Part shown: piece by piece, positions 36,501 through 51,500 of the stretch
How positions within the stretch are numbered: the stretch's first letter is position 1
Layout of the letters: every line of letters begins with the position of its first letter
Assembly: GCF_023701485.1 (NCBI RefSeq)
Contig: NZ_JAMQBK010000039.1
Location: 124,001-188,000, forward strand
DNA length: 64,000 nucleotides
Origin: Aporhodopirellula aestuarii
Lineage (GTDB): Bacteria > Planctomycetota > Planctomycetia > Pirellulales > Pirellulaceae
Direction: 5' to 3'
The notes under the pieces: model-generated
What the model was told of the DNA's origin: nothing
Seen by the model: only the letters and a program-made list of their open reading frames with translations
Database searches by the model: none
Translations under genes and position numbers: made by a program

Positions 36501-39500
36501 CGTCCAAGTACCGCCGGAGCCCAATGTCAGACCGGCCACTGTGGTGTCCAGACTGTAAGTGGCTGTGGTGCCAAGCACATCCACGTCCGTAGATGTCACT
36601 TGACCGCTAATCACCGCACCATCTTCAGCCGCCACTTCATCGTTCGCCAGATCGGCCACGGGAGCGTCGTTGGTACCGGTGACGGTGATGGTGAACGAGC
36701 TATTGTCGGTCGCCAGTTGATCATCGGTGACCGTCCAGTTGACTACCACCTCGAGTTCTTCAGCTTGAGCCAAGTACTGGTAAGCGGCATCGGTTGGATC
36801 GAACGCCCATGTACCACCAGAGCCCAATGTCAGGCCGGCCACCGCTGTGCCCAAGCTGTAAGTGGCTGTGGTGCCGAGTATGTCGACGTCGCTGGATGTT
36901 ACTTGACCGATGATGAACGAGCCATCCTCAATAGCCGCTTCGTCGCTAGATAGATCGGCGACCGGCGCAGCGTTCGTGCCTTTGACCGAGATCGCCACGT
37001 CGATGTTGTCCGTGCCGTCCGCGGAGACCACGTTGAAGGTCTCGGTCGGCATCTCGCCCGCTGCCAGGGCCTGCACGATGGCGGCCGTGTTGTTGAGCGC
37101 GTAGCTCCAGCTGCCGTCGGCATCGATATCAAACGTGCCGTAAGTCCCGGCGCGGTCGACCTGCGGAACCACTTGGTCCTGACCAGTATCAACGTCTGTC
37201 ACCTCCAGGTCTCCGCTGGCCGTCAGCGTACCGTCTTCAGCCACGCTGCCGCTGGTGTCACCGCTGATCGTGGCATCATCGTTGGTGCCAATTAGGGTAA
37301 CTGTTACGATCGCAGAGTCAGTTCCACCATCCCCATCGTTGATGTTGTAGCTGAATGTGTCGGTTGCCAACTCACCCGTCGCAAGGAACTCGAATTGGCC
37401 GTTGGGGTCGTAGGTGACGTCACCGGCTGTGTAGCTGACGGTCCCTAGGGTTCCGGTCGTGTCGATACCCGAGATGACCAACGGGTCGGCTGCGCCCGCC
37501 GGATCCGTATCGTTGGCCAACACAGCGATCACGATTGCCGGGCCATCTTCGGCAGCATCTCCAACGTCGGGATTCGCCGTTGGAGCAACATTGCTAACCG
37601 TGATGACGGCCGCATCGCTTTGGGTACCGCCGTCTTCGTCTGAAACCGTGAACACGATCTCATAACTGCCGTTGTCATCTGGGGTGAAGTCGAACGAAGT
37701 CAGGTCCACGCCGCTGTCCGAATCGAACGCGGTGGCCGAACCATTCTTGAACACTTCATAGCTGTACGTCAGCGTGTCGTTCGCACCGGCCGGGTCGGTG
37801 GCACTGGCCGTGACATCGATTTGAGTGCCTTCGACACGCGTGGCGCTGATGCTATCGATCGATGGTGTCGGAGCGACGTTGCGGACCGTCACTGTTTCGC
37901 TATCATTGCCAATACCCGTATCGTCGTCGGTCACTACCACACTGATCTGATAGGTATCCGTTGGGTTATCGTCCAGGTACTGATGACTCAACGAGAATTG
38001 ACGGGTACTTGGATCCCAGTTGATACCGTCAGCAATCTCGGCAAGTAAAGTATTCCCCAAATCAAATGCTTGGGAGTCATCGGGGCTCGAAGGGTCACCC
38101 CAATCCAGCTGCAATGAGAACGTTTCGGGCGATCCTGATTGCAGCACCACGTTATCGGTGTGCAGGCTTGGACTTCGCCAATGTACAGAAACCAGATTCT
38201 CGAAGTTCGTGAAGGAGATCGTCTCGAATCCGTACGTTCCGTCAGTCGTTGCCGACTGTGTAACCGTTGAACCATCCAATTTGGTGCCAACGAATGTAAC
38301 CGTCCTGAATCTGTTAGCCTCATCAGGGTTGTATTCTGAGAGGTCTAGAGAGACCAAATCAAATAGCTCAGCATTATCATTCGTCAGTAGCGTTGTGCCT
38401 AACCAAAAACGATTGATGAGTCCAGCAGAGCCTGGATAAGCGGTTGATGTCGAACTCCCCATGGAACCTAGAGCCTCAGCGTCGCCACCTTGTCCAAGCG
38501 CACCTGAGAAACCTTGAAAGGCGAATCCATTTGTCGCATAGCTATCAAATGTGGAGCCAACTCCAGATCCAGCATGCGACAGGTCTTCAAAGTCAATTAC
38601 GACGGTGGATGATTGAGCCGGATCGGAAATGACTCCGCTCAGTGTCGTCGTTCCGTTTTCATCGATGGAGGTGTCAGACAATGACACTCCCACGGTCGGA
38701 GCAATGTTGTCAACCGTGATGACTGCCGCATCGCTTTGGGTACCGCCATCTTCGTCACTGACCGTCAGCACGATCTCATAACTGCCGTTATCATCTGGGG
38801 TGAAGTCGAACGAAGTCAGGTCCACGCCACTTTCCAAAGCAGATGCGATCGTTGAACCGTCTTTGAAGACTTCGTAGCTATACGTCAGCGTGTCATTCAC
38901 ACCGGCGGGGTCGGTGGCACTGGCCGTAACGTCGACCTGGGTGCCTTCGACTCGCGTGGCGCTAATGCTATCGATGGATGGTGTGGGATCAACGTTCGCC
39001 ACCGTCAGCGTCGACGTTGCAAGATCCGATTCACCAATACTATCGGTCGCTCTCAGAGCGATCGTGCGCGTCGAAAAATCATCCGCAAATGCGATGCTCG
39101 GTTGCTCACCACTTGTGTCGACTTCGAACGTTACCCCGTCATAGTCGAGGTCCCACTCAAACGTCATCAGGAAATTCGGATCCTCATTATCCGACGAGGC
39201 GGTTGCATCGAATGTGATCGAGGTCCCTTCCCCAGCGAGATAAGGGCCGCCCGCGTTTGCTGTCGGCGGTGCGTTCCCAGCCTCGGTCAGAATTACGTCA
39301 CCGTCGGTGTAGTTAATCCGAAAGATCGAACTGTCGACAGTGAACGTGTCGCCGTCGTTAAGCGTCAAAGCACCGTACGTGAATGCACCGCTGATCGTCG
39401 AACCAATTCCGGTGCTTTCGACAATCGTGAACACATCCTGGCTACCGATTGCCGGTGCGGTATCGAGCGTGATCACAAGTTCCGAATCGCTCAAGGTGAT

Positions 39501-42500
39501 GGTTCTACTGTCGCCACCGATTACGAGTTGATCGTAACTGCCCAAACTATCGAGATTCACCTCAAAACTCGCGACCGCGTCGAACATGACCGACCCGTGA
39601 ACATTGACCGTACCGGTGTCTGTCAATGCGGGAGCTAGGTCGCCATTGAGAATCAGCGTATCGTCGGCGAGCGAGGTGCCAGCGAAGCTTTGCGTGATGT
39701 CACCGCCAGTGGTGATTTCCAACGCGTCCGCATTTGCCAAATCGATCGGGCCCGTGAAGATCACGTTTCCGCTGGCGGCCGAGCCGACGACGATATTGCT
39801 AGTTGTGGTGACCAGATCGAGTTCGGTATCGGTCAGGACAAACTGCCCTGAGCCCGTAGCGCCCAGATTGATAGTGCGACCCGCAGTGGAGGGGAGGAAG
39901 CTGACCGAGCCAGCGGACACGTGGACCGAACCTTCGAGATTCACATCCGCCGCCGTGATCAAGACGTTGCCGCCGGAGGTGGAAACCGATCCGCCAACGC
40001 TACTGGAAGCATTCCAGTCGTAAACGCGAGCCTTACCGATATTGATGCCATTGCCATCGCGTGGGGCTCCCAGGGCTAGGGTGTTTCCGTTCCCGTTCAG
40101 CGAAACCGAATAGCCCAACTGATCGAACGTATTGCCGTCGATTTTTTCGCCCCGCTGGCCCCAAGTGGAACCGTTCCAGTCATAGACGCGGGCTTGGCCG
40201 CGATTGTCAAACGTGCTGCCGGAGGGACCGTCGTGCAAGTAAGCTCCCGCAACCAGCGTATTGCCGTCGTCGCTCAGCGACACGGAATAGCCCGCACTAT
40301 CGCCAGCCGCTTCGCCTTCGATGTCAATGCCTCGCTGCACCCACGCGGAGCCATTCCAATCGTAGACACGCGCATGGCCAGCATTACTACCGTTGCCATC
40401 GTTGCCGAAGGCTCCCACAACCAGCGTATTGCCGTCCCCACTCAGCGACACTGAACTGCCGGAATTATCGCCTGATGCTTCGCCGCTGATGTCGACGCCT
40501 CGCTGTACCCAGGAGGAGCCGATCCAGTCGTAGACGCGGACGTGGCCAGCAGAACCGTTTTTATAAGGGCCTCCCACGACCAGCGTGTTGCCGTCTTCAC
40601 TTAGCGACACTGACCGGCCGAAAATTGTGAATCCATCTCCGTCGATATCCGCGCCCCGCTGGACCCAAGCAGAGCCACTCCAGTCGTAGACGCGGGCCTG
40701 GCCCGCCAAACCGCCGTTGTCGCTGTTGTAGGGGGCTCCTACGACCAGCGTGTTGCCGCCGCTTAGCGCCACCGACCAGCCAGACCAATCTCCTGCCGCT
40801 TCGCCGTCGATGTCTGCGCCCCGCTGCAGCCAGTCGGAGCCGTTCCAATCGTAGACGCGGGCATGGCCAGCGTCAGCGCCATTGCCGTCGTTGAACATCG
40901 CCCCCACAACCAGCGTGTTACCATCGACGCTCAGCGCAACCGACACGCCGGACTGATCGCCAGCCGCTTCGCCATCAATGTCCGTACCGCGCTGTACCCA
41001 AACAGCCCCGCTCCAGTCGTAGACGCGAACTTGTCCGGCATCATTCCCATTTCCATTATTGTCGTTGGCTCCAATGGCCAACGTGTTGCCGTCCGCGCTG
41101 AGCGCCACCGATGAGCCGGAGAAATCACCAACCGCCTCGCCGTTGATATCCAAACCCCGTTGCACCCAACTACCCATGACGGCGGCCGAAATATCCAGGC
41201 TGCCAACACCCTCGCCATCGCGATCGGCGTCCAGCCGTACATCTCCACCGTCCGTGGAGACCGCGGCGTTGAGCCTCAATCCGCTTGCGGCTGTCAGCTC
41301 AATGTCGCCACCGGAAAGTGTCCGGACCGAGTCATTGACCGTTAACGAATCCGCGGCTGAGATCTCAATGTTGCCATCTGCGAAAAAGCCGGAGTTATTA
41401 TCAATTGCTCCTATTGTCAGTGAATCTGAATCGTTGACGTAAATGCTGCCGCCAAGCACCGCACCGGCGTCAATTATATCAACATGCACATCGATCGGAT
41501 TGGTCGCTGTGCCAACGGATCCACTCGTTTGCATCAGCAACGAGTCAGCGATAACGTCGAGCCCTGGGTCAAGGTCTACAATTGCTGGAGTTACCTGGAA
41601 AACGACATCCGCGCCGGGTAACTCACCGTCGATGACGCCGCCATCAAAGGTAATAAGCCCCGAGGCCTCTACGTCGCCACCACCGGACAAAACCGGAGCA
41701 CGCAACAGCAGGGAACCGTTCGGTCTTAGCCAAATCGTATTGTCACCGTTTGCATTGTCACTGTCGATTGTCTCATCGATAACGTCAACGCCACCAAGCC
41801 AAATGTTACCGCCCGCCGAGAACCCTCCCAAGGCGAGGCTAGCTCCGCCGATCGCCATGGTATCGGCATCCGCAATCCAGGCATCCCCACCGGCAGTCCC
41901 TTCAAGGTTGTCAACGTCAATGTCCAAGAATCCATTTCCAACGCCGAGCGGTTCACCGATATTCGAACCGGCATTCATCAATGCTGAGCTAGCAACAATA
42001 GCGGAAATTGATGCATCGTTGGTATCAAAAATTGAACCATTTGACGTGTCGACGTAAACCGCACCTGAAGTTATGACGGATTCCAACTGAATGTCGCCAT
42101 CGGCTAACAATTCGACGTTGCCGGTTCCAGCGTCGATCTGTGATCCAGCATCCATGTTGATAGAACCGCCATTGTCACCAGTAGCATTGTCCCCGGTAAC
42201 TGACACTGTTCCCGAGATTGAAGTGATAAGGCCGACCGCCCCAAAACGAACATGATCATCCGACAGCAAAGTAACCGTCCCAAGATCGCTGTTGATTGCC
42301 GACTGAATGTCGATCCCCGGTTGTCCTCCGGTGCCGCTGCCGTTGAGCGAGAGCGATCCGGTCGCCGTACCACTTCCGTCCGTCGTATAAATCGTTGCAT
42401 CACCCGCCAATAGAATACCGGCAGCAGAATCCCCACCCGCAATTCCAGTAATGGCGATGTCCCCTGCCATACTGCTGACGTCTGTAGTGCTGCCACCAAG

Positions 42501-45500
42501 ATAGACACCGAAATCATGACTTGTGCCCGCCCCACCTGTACCCTCAATTTTGATCGTCCCAGAACCCGTAGCTGATATTGTTTTGACTCCACTTGCGATG
42601 ACGCCACTTCCGCTTCCAGAGCTTGTTCCGGTGATAGAGACCTCGCCATCGATGCTGTTGATTTGGGTGTCGGAACCTAGGAGAAGAATTCCATCGTTTT
42701 GATCCGCGCCAACTCCACCTGTCCCATCCATGGTGATGGTGGCAGCAGTTGCCCCCGTCCCCGTGGAGTTAATGCTGCTATCGGTTAGTTCGATACCACG
42801 ATTCGCGGTACCCGATCCCTCTGACGTTCCAATGATCGAGATTGCACCCTCAACACTCGTAACATCCATGACGCTGCCTTGTAACCAGACGCCCGTGTTA
42901 CCGTCCGCATCAACGCCACCTGTGCCGTCGATTGTGATCTTCGCCGCATAATCTCCGGTTCCGGAAGAAGAGATCGTGTCAAGACTCGCAAAGACACCAA
43001 TGTTTGCTCCGCTCTCCCCCACTCCAGCAATACCAGTGATCGAGATTGCCCCATCGACGCTTACAACGCGACTATCGCCTCCCTGCAGGTGAACTCCACC
43101 ATTGGCAAAAGTCCCTTCACCTCCGGTTCCCGTGATACTAATCTTCGCTGTCTCAGCTCCCTTCCCGGTCGACGATATGGCGTCAAAGTGGGATGCGTAT
43201 ACACCAAAGTTGTAGTCTTCAGTTGCGGTGCCTCCTGTCCCAGAGATTGCGATGTCGCCTTCAACGCTCGTCACTTTGGTGGTTTGACCACGAATATACA
43301 CGCCATCATTGTTGCTTGTTCCGCTTCCTCCTATTCCATTGATGGTGATCTTCGCTGCATTAGTGCCATCGCCCGTAGACGCGATCGCGTCGATAAGGTT
43401 CAGTAGGACTCCCTGGTTCTCGGAGCCACTGCCATTTCCACCCGTTCCGTTGACTGTGATGTCGCCGTCAACGCTCGTGATATCCGTTGTCATACCGGCG
43501 ACACGCACGCCAACATTTAAAGCTGAGCCAGTTCCGCCAAAGCCATTGATCCTAATCGCAGCCGCATTATCGCCAGTTCCCGTCGATGAAATAGTTTCGA
43601 TATCTAAAACGTCAACTCCAAAACCGCCACCAACTCCATATCCAATGATCGTGATGTCGCCATCTACGCTTGTGACATCCGTAGTGCTGCCAAACAGTTG
43701 GACACCGTAATTTGCTTCGGCAATTGGACCGCCGTAGCCCTCGATGGTAATTTTCGCGGCATCAAGGCCCATTCCAGTCGAATGTATTCCATCGATTCCG
43801 AATAATGTGATGCCACCACCGTAGTCTGTACCTGCAGTGCCTGCGAGTTCAATGTTACCGTCAACGCTGTTCACCTTGGTCGTTGCGCCATCCACAATGA
43901 TGCCCTGGCCCCATTCGCCTCCAAGGCCGTTGATTGTGATCGTCGCCGCGTCAGCACCTGACCCTGTCGATTCGATTCCTGCAATCCCGCTGACATGCAC
44001 TCCATGCCCACCGACCGATCCTGACGTATCGCCGCCATATCCATGAATTGCAATGTTGCCATCACCACTGGTTATGTTTGTCGTGCCCCCTTCAACTACG
44101 ACCCCACTATTACCTCCGGATGCCCCCCCGCCATATCCTATAATTGTAATCGTCCCAGCCATTTCTCCGACTGCTGTTGAGCGAATGGTTGTTCCATCGA
44201 GCAGGTGCACGCCGTTCGCCGGCGTGCCACTAAAGTCATCACCGCCCGAGCCGTAGAGCGAAATGATCCCGGAGCCTGTCGTTTCGATAATCGCGCCAGT
44301 CGCTTCGATTCCGGTGGAACTCTGTGTTGCGGAGTCACTCGCATTGGCAGTCAGGTAGATTCCACCATCAACAGTGCTCAGCCTAGAACTCGATTCGAGG
44401 ACGATGTTCTGAGCTGCTGCCCAGAATATGGCGCCTCCGAGCGTGACAACTTCGCCGCTAGCATTGATATGGTCTGCAACAACTTGAAAGAACTTGTCGG
44501 ACATGAAACCCAGATTGCCATCAACGCTAACTATGTCATAGCCAGTGTCACCATTGATGGCTAAGTTGGCCGAAAAATCTGCTGACAGGCTGTCAATGTT
44601 AACGATGTCATCACCCGTATCGCCTGCGTTCATTATCAGCGTGCCGGTCGGATTGACAAAGGTCACGGTTTCCGCGGCGACATCCGACGTGACGGTCGTG
44701 CTGCCGCTACCCGCATCGGTAACCGTCAACGTTTCTGAAGCCGTGCTATAATTAAGTGTCACGTTCGTGGCATTGATGGTCGAAGTGATCGGTTCTATTT
44801 CACTGTACGTAACCATTTGGCTATCGACATCGATGGTGCCACTGCTTGCGTCCGCAAACGTGTACGTCATTGCCGAGCCGACTCCCTGAAGTATTAGTTG
44901 GTCACCTGGGGTCGTGGAGGTATTTGTTCCACCGCGATAGTCTATCGGCGGGAGATCTGTGACCGCATCGAACAGCACCGTTAGACTGTCATCTCCGCCC
45001 ACCGTGTCGACGATAATACCGGACGCCCCCGTGATACTCGAAAGTGTTACATCGACTGTATTTGGATCGATTTGAGTTGCACCGCTCTCGGCTTGAATCG
45101 TTTGGTTGGGATCATGCACGCGAACCTTAACGCCATTGATCGACACCGTGAGTGTGTCATCGCTCGTGCCGCCGCCGATGTCAATAATCAGTAGATTGTT
45201 CTGAGCATCAAGGCCAACAGATGTCTCTTCGTCCATGCCGGTGATCGTGATGGTAGCCACCGCGGTGTCAGATTCGCCGGACGGGTCTTCGATGGTGTAG
45301 ATGAAGGTTTGAGTGGCCGTTTCACCGGTAGTCAAGTACTCAAAATCTCCGTTGGGGTCGTACGTTACAACGCCGCCGGTCAAATCGAGAGCGCCCTTTG
45401 TGATCGACGAAGCGTCGATTGCCGTGATGGAGATGGTGTCACCATCCAGATCGGAGTCATTTGCGAGAATCACGTCGGTGATGTCGGTTGCGCCATCGTC

Positions 45501-48500
45501 TTCGCCGAGATTAACTTCGCCGGACACATCGTCTTCTGCGAGCGGCTGGTTATTGCTGGGGGTGATCTCGAGACTTGCCACACCAACAGCGTAGTACTCT
45601 CCATTGGAGTCTTTCACGGCGTAAGCGATTTCGTCTTCGCCAATAAACTCGGCATCCGGAGTGTAAAGCCAAGTCCCTGCTGAAGGGACATCCAGTGAAC
45701 CGTGCTCCGGCAGCGCCGTCACTTCCACTTCAAAACCAATCGGCAAGTCGAGCGGCGTAGTAAGGTCGATTGCGAATGCTACTCCGTCCGTCGTTGCGAA
45801 CTGTTGATCGAAGTCGTCCAGCGGAATGTAGCCGTACCCGATATCAGAACGAATCACGGCGTTGCTGGCGTTTTCAAGCTTCAGACCGATGTACTCCATG
45901 AACTCCGGCGTCATGTCACCTTGCACCGCGACGGTGATCGTGCGCGACGTAGTGTCGCCAACACCCCACGTCAGGCTGCCGGACACGGCCGCGTAGTCAC
46001 CGTCGGCCGTGGTGGCAGTTCCGTCGAACGTGCGATAGTCGACCTGCACCGACTGCGTCGGTACACCAACAATCTCTACCTCAAACGCTAGGTTGCTCAC
46101 GCCCGAGTCACCTTCCTCGACGTACGTGTGGTGGACCAGTAGCGCGGGCGGAATAGCGATGCCAGCGGTCGTCGAATCAATCAGCGTCTGCAAAGGCAAG
46201 CCGGTGTAGGCCGACTCAATAACTGCTGCGGTGGTGGTGCCAGTCGCCAAGTCTTCCAGGGCCGATGCGACATCGGTGTGAGCAACTCGTTGTGAGCGAA
46301 TCACTTGGTCGAGCAGGTCTGTCGGAGGTGAGTCGAGCAGTTGCTGGATGGTCGTGTTGCCGGCAGCGATTACCTCGGCCGCTGCGTCAACATCGCCGAC
46401 TGCTAGGCTATAGCCGGTAGCATCGGCAACGCCAGCGATGATTCCCCGCTGAACAAACGGAGCTGCAAAATCAATCGTCGCGCCATCCTGGGCCAGCAGC
46501 GCCGCGATTTCGCCAAACGCCATGCCTGAAAAATACTCCACGTCAGGCGAGTCTGGCAGTGCGGCGTACATTCGGCTAATGAGCGCCACGGTATCCATGA
46601 TTTGGGCGTTCACCACAACCGCCTGAATTCCTTCGTGGTCGTTCAAGCTGGCGGCGCGCACGTTGTCGAGCATTCCCAAGTCGTTGGCGGACAACTGGAA
46701 TGCCTCGGCAAGACGAGTCTTGGCTGCCGCGAGCGAGAGTCCGCCGTCGGCGATCATGTGGTTAATGACCGTCGACAGGCCATTAATTACATACATTCCA
46801 CCAGGCGCCGACAGGGGAGTCAGCAACGGCAATTCTTTCGCGATGTCCGTTCCGCCCGAGAGGATCCATTGACCCTCGGTCTCGTCGATGGCGTTATCGT
46901 CGTTGAGATCAAACGCGAGACCGATGTGCGCTAAAAAGTTACCTTCCAGATCGGTCGTGGCGATCAGTTCGGAGGGCTCACCTGCATCCTGAACTCCATT
47001 GTCGTTGGCATTCAGATAGTCGGCGACACCGTTGAAGTTCGCATCAAAGAACACGGTGGCGTCACTGACATAACCGTTGGCGCCGTTCAGTGGAAAGTTA
47101 AAGGTCCCCGCAGGAGAGAGAATATCAGCCGATCCTGACTGAACGAACGTAGAACTCTGTAAGTTTGGTGCAAGGATAGAAATCTCTGCATTCGCCGAAC
47201 TTATTAAATTCTCGAGTGCCAGTGTGAAAGGTTGTGGCACCTTTTCCGCGGAGTGAGAACTGGCCGGTATTGGTGGTTTGGTATTCTGATGTGACGCAGT
47301 CGGTCTCTCTTTGTCGCGGACCGTCACCTGCTCGACGGGCAACGGAATGGCGAGGGCGCCAGCGGGATTTGTCTCGTTTGCTTGCGACGGAGTCGTTGCC
47401 TGGGCAATGCCGACCGTAAAAGTCTGGTCACCGTCAACGTCGGTCGGCACGGCGATGTTCACGTCAATGGCGATTGTTCCTGGCTGAATGACGAAGACGT
47501 TGTCTTGGGCACTTTGGCCATCGGATGTGAGTTGAAATCCAGAGCCTCCCGAGCCCGTCAGGTTGAACCCGCCACCGGCGGCCAATCGCACCGTGATGGG
47601 CTCAGTCGACGGACGTGACAGAGAAATGCGGGCCGTCGTGCTGCCGCCTTCCGACAATGATCGATCGCCAAGCAGCTTGATATTTACCTCGGGAGCCACG
47701 TCGCCATCGTCAGCGATTCGCATCGAAACGTGGTCGATCGGATTGCCAGATGCGGTGGAATGAAAGGTGTAGTCGCTCGCAAACTGGACGTTCAGCGTCT
47801 CGATTGCTTCGGGGATGAAGTCGTCGATCACGTTCAGTGTCACCAACTCCGTCGTTCCAGGCGTAACGCTCAGAGTACCGGAGATTGGTCCAGTAAAGTC
47901 TTCGTTTTGGGTCGCGGTTCCTGTGACCACGTAGGAGACGTCAATTGGTTCGGTCTGACTGCCATTGACTGTGACACCAAACTGCAGATTGCCTTCCCCT
48001 TCTCGAACCGTCGTGCCAAATGGGGCTCTCAAGCCAATCAGTGGGTCGTCGTCATACACCCAGATGCTATCCGGGTCGTCATGAACTTCTAATTCGCCGA
48101 GGATTGTTCCCGTAGCAAACGTTACTCCGGCGAATAGGTGACGACTGCCTTCGTTGGTAGCGTCGCCTGGCGGAGTGATCGTCAGCACCAACTGCTGTTC
48201 ACCTTCCATCAGGAAGCCTTGACCTGTCGTATGATCATACTGGTCACCTGACACCGTAAAGCCACCTGATCCGCCGGGGGTGAGTGGGGCGTCTTCGCTC
48301 AGAGCGAGTCCCAGTTCGTAAGTGATCCTCTCAGGAGCAGGGGACGACAATTGAAGCACCAGATTGAAGGGGCCATCGTTCTCTTTTACGCTGGCGTCTT
48401 GAAACGACAAGAACACCATTGGCGGAGGATCGTCGTCATCCTGAATCGTCAAGGAGATCGAATTCAGCTCCGCAGCACCTACACGAACAAACGATGCGTC

Positions 48501-51500
48501 ATCACTGGAAAAATCAAGCGAAATGCGTTCTAAAGGCTCGTCAAGTATGTCCTGACGAACTTCGATCGAGCCGGTGTGAGCCGTGTCCGCATCAATTGAA
48601 AACGTCATTTCGGCAGGCGGCATGTAGTCGGCGTTGACGGTTGCGGTCCCACCCAAATCCAGCGACACCACGACAGGTTCTTCCGCATCGCCGATTAGCG
48701 ACGCGGTGTAGCTCACAACGCCGCTGTCTTCGTTCAAGTTTGTTTCTTGCGCCGACAATTTGATCAGAGGATCGTTGTCGCGAATGGCGAACTCCAGCTT
48801 GTCCTGGTCGCCGGGTCGTACGTAGGGGATATCCCCGACTTGATCGCCAGATGGGACAATCAGCACCACGCGCAACTGTTCGCTCAATTCGTGCAGGTCG
48901 TCGTCGAGCAATGCAATCGTTCCCGAAACCGATGTTTGTCCTTCGGGAATGGTGAGGGACGTGGCGTTCACTTCGTAGTCGTCGCCAAGGGTGACATATC
49001 CGGCAGCGGTCGCTAGGTCGATGCCAAAGGTAACGTCTTGGGTGGCCGCCCTGTCTAGTTCGACAGTAAAGGGGATTTCCCCGAACGACTCGAACATTTC
49101 GCTGGGAGCAGTCGTGGCAATCGAAGCGGCCGGAATATCGTCGTCGTAGATGTCGATCCGGGTTTCCGTAAGGCTGCCCAGGATAGCGTTGGTGGGTTGA
49201 CCAAGCGTCAGGGTGATCGAGGTCTTCGATTCGGCGCTCGTATCGTCGATGAGATCGAAGTCAAACAGCCCGGTCGTGCTGCCCGCAGGGATCGTGACAT
49301 AACCGATACTTGGCCCCACAACGATGTCATCGCCCGCGTTGGCAACTGTGAATGGGACCGTGATCTCCGTGTCGGAAGGCTTCGAGACAAGCACACGAGG
49401 GCCCAGACTAATCGCGCCGCCATCCCCTTCGTGGCGAATGAAGTTGGCTCGGTCAAAGTAAACCAGCGGCTGATCGTTTTGAGGGATAGTTACCAGCTTT
49501 GTCGTGCGCAGCGTGGGCAAAGTAGCCAGATCGGCCTCCGCTGAAGCGTCGAGTGTTATTTGGATTGTCTCAGCTGTTTCGGGCAACGTATCGTTGATCA
49601 GGTCGATTCTGGCGCTCGCACTTTGACTGCCTGCCGGAATCGTGATGGCGGTCGTGTCGATCGTGAAGTCGTCGACGTTGGTCGCGGTGCCTGACAAGTT
49701 GAGCGGAACCACCACGTCCCGGCCCGACACCTTGGTCAATTTGGCGGTGACGGTGGTACTCGCACCAAAATCCTCTTCCAGCGTTACGAAGGGAGCGGTA
49801 AGAAACACGGTCGGCTTAGCATCATTATCCAAAATGTCGACTTGGTGCGTTACCGTCGTGCCAAGACTGGCACCCACCGGGGTACCGAGGGTCAGGATAA
49901 CGGTCTCGACATCTGCCTCGTCGAGCACGTCATTCAGGATGCTAAAGGTGACGTTGGCCGTGGTCTGACCCACGGGAATGACGAACGTTCCCGGAGCAAG
50001 CGTATGATCCGAACTGTCCGCCGTGCCGCCGATGGTATAGGGCACGGTAATCACGTTAGCAGCAGGCGTGGCGGTCGCAAGGGACACGGTGACCACGCCC
50101 GCCCATTCGTCGACGGTCTGACTTGCGGCCGTGAACTCCACGGGCGCGCCGATCACGACCAAAAAGGCCTGCTGGGTCGATGCCCCCGCGTCGTCTTCCA
50201 CGGTGACCGTGGCCGAATAAGTGCCGGATGCTGTGAAACTATGGGTAGGACTTGTCAGATCGACGCCGGACGCCGTCTGACCGTCCCCAAAGTCCCAAGT
50301 GTAAGTGAGCGTATCACCGCTCCCTGGATCGGACGCGTCGACGGCAAAACTCAGGGTTTCGCTGATCTGACCCGTCACGTCGGGCACACTATGGATGACG
50401 GGCGCGGCGTTCGTAACGGTCATCGTCGTCGTCGCTAGGTCGCTCAATCCACCAGGGTCGGTGACGCGAAGTGCGATTGCACGGGCAGCGAACTCATTGT
50501 CGAACTGCACGGTTGGTTGTTCGCCTGTCGCATCAACATTGAATGATCCATCAAAATCGAGATCCCACTCGAAAAGGAGACCCGAGTTGGGTGTTTCGGA
50601 ATCGTGCGAACCCGTACCGTCGATTGGGATGCCGCTTCCCTCGGTGCCGCTATAGGATCCTCCGGCGTTGGCCATGGGGGGAGATGTCTCTTGCAGGATG
50701 TAGAGTTCACTGCCAGTGGCTGGTAGGTTCACCGTCAGATAGGTTGTCGTTCCGTAGTTAGCGAGGAACCGTTCGCTTAGTTCAAATTGATCGTGGACAC
50801 CACTGGCGATATCGAGTAGCTGCTCGGTGGCTTGCGTTGATGGATCGTAGGACCACAAGCCGCCATTGCCGTAGCCACCACCATCGAGGAACAACAACTT
50901 GTCAACCGTTGCTGCAAGCCCTCCGCTGCCCCACGAAATATCAAACTCTGGCGAGTCGAGTTCGGTCGGAACTTCGCCAACCACAAAATTCGACGAACTA
51001 GTTGCTGGGTTGAACTCGACAATCCCACGGTATGAGTAGCTACCGGTGAGCCAAAAGTCCATCACATCGTGGAACTCGCCATCGAGAGGAGTCCCCCACA
51101 TATCGACTGGGAAGATGTTCCCCTCCAAGTCCGTGCCTTCGAACATTGGGATCGACCGTGTTGCGGTGAAGTAGAGCTTGCCGTTGAGAACAACAAAGTC
51201 TGTGAGATCAGACGATGAATCTCCCCACGCGTCGGGTTCGTTGTCGCCGGTAGCAAGGATCTCTTCGTCGAAGGGATTAACCCGTGCGACGATCGTGACG
51301 CCACTGCTTCCGTAGCCTGCAGAGCCGTCTGCGATGGCAAGTTCATAATCGTCAGAAACGGTGTTGCCATTGTCGTCGTTGAATGGGAAGTAGACTTCGC
51401 CACCAACGCTGCGGGTATCCTCTTCTAGATTAAATGGTGGCATCGAGTCCCACAGGTAGTCGGTCGACACTTCGTGGGAGACGGAGTTGGTGGCAACATC

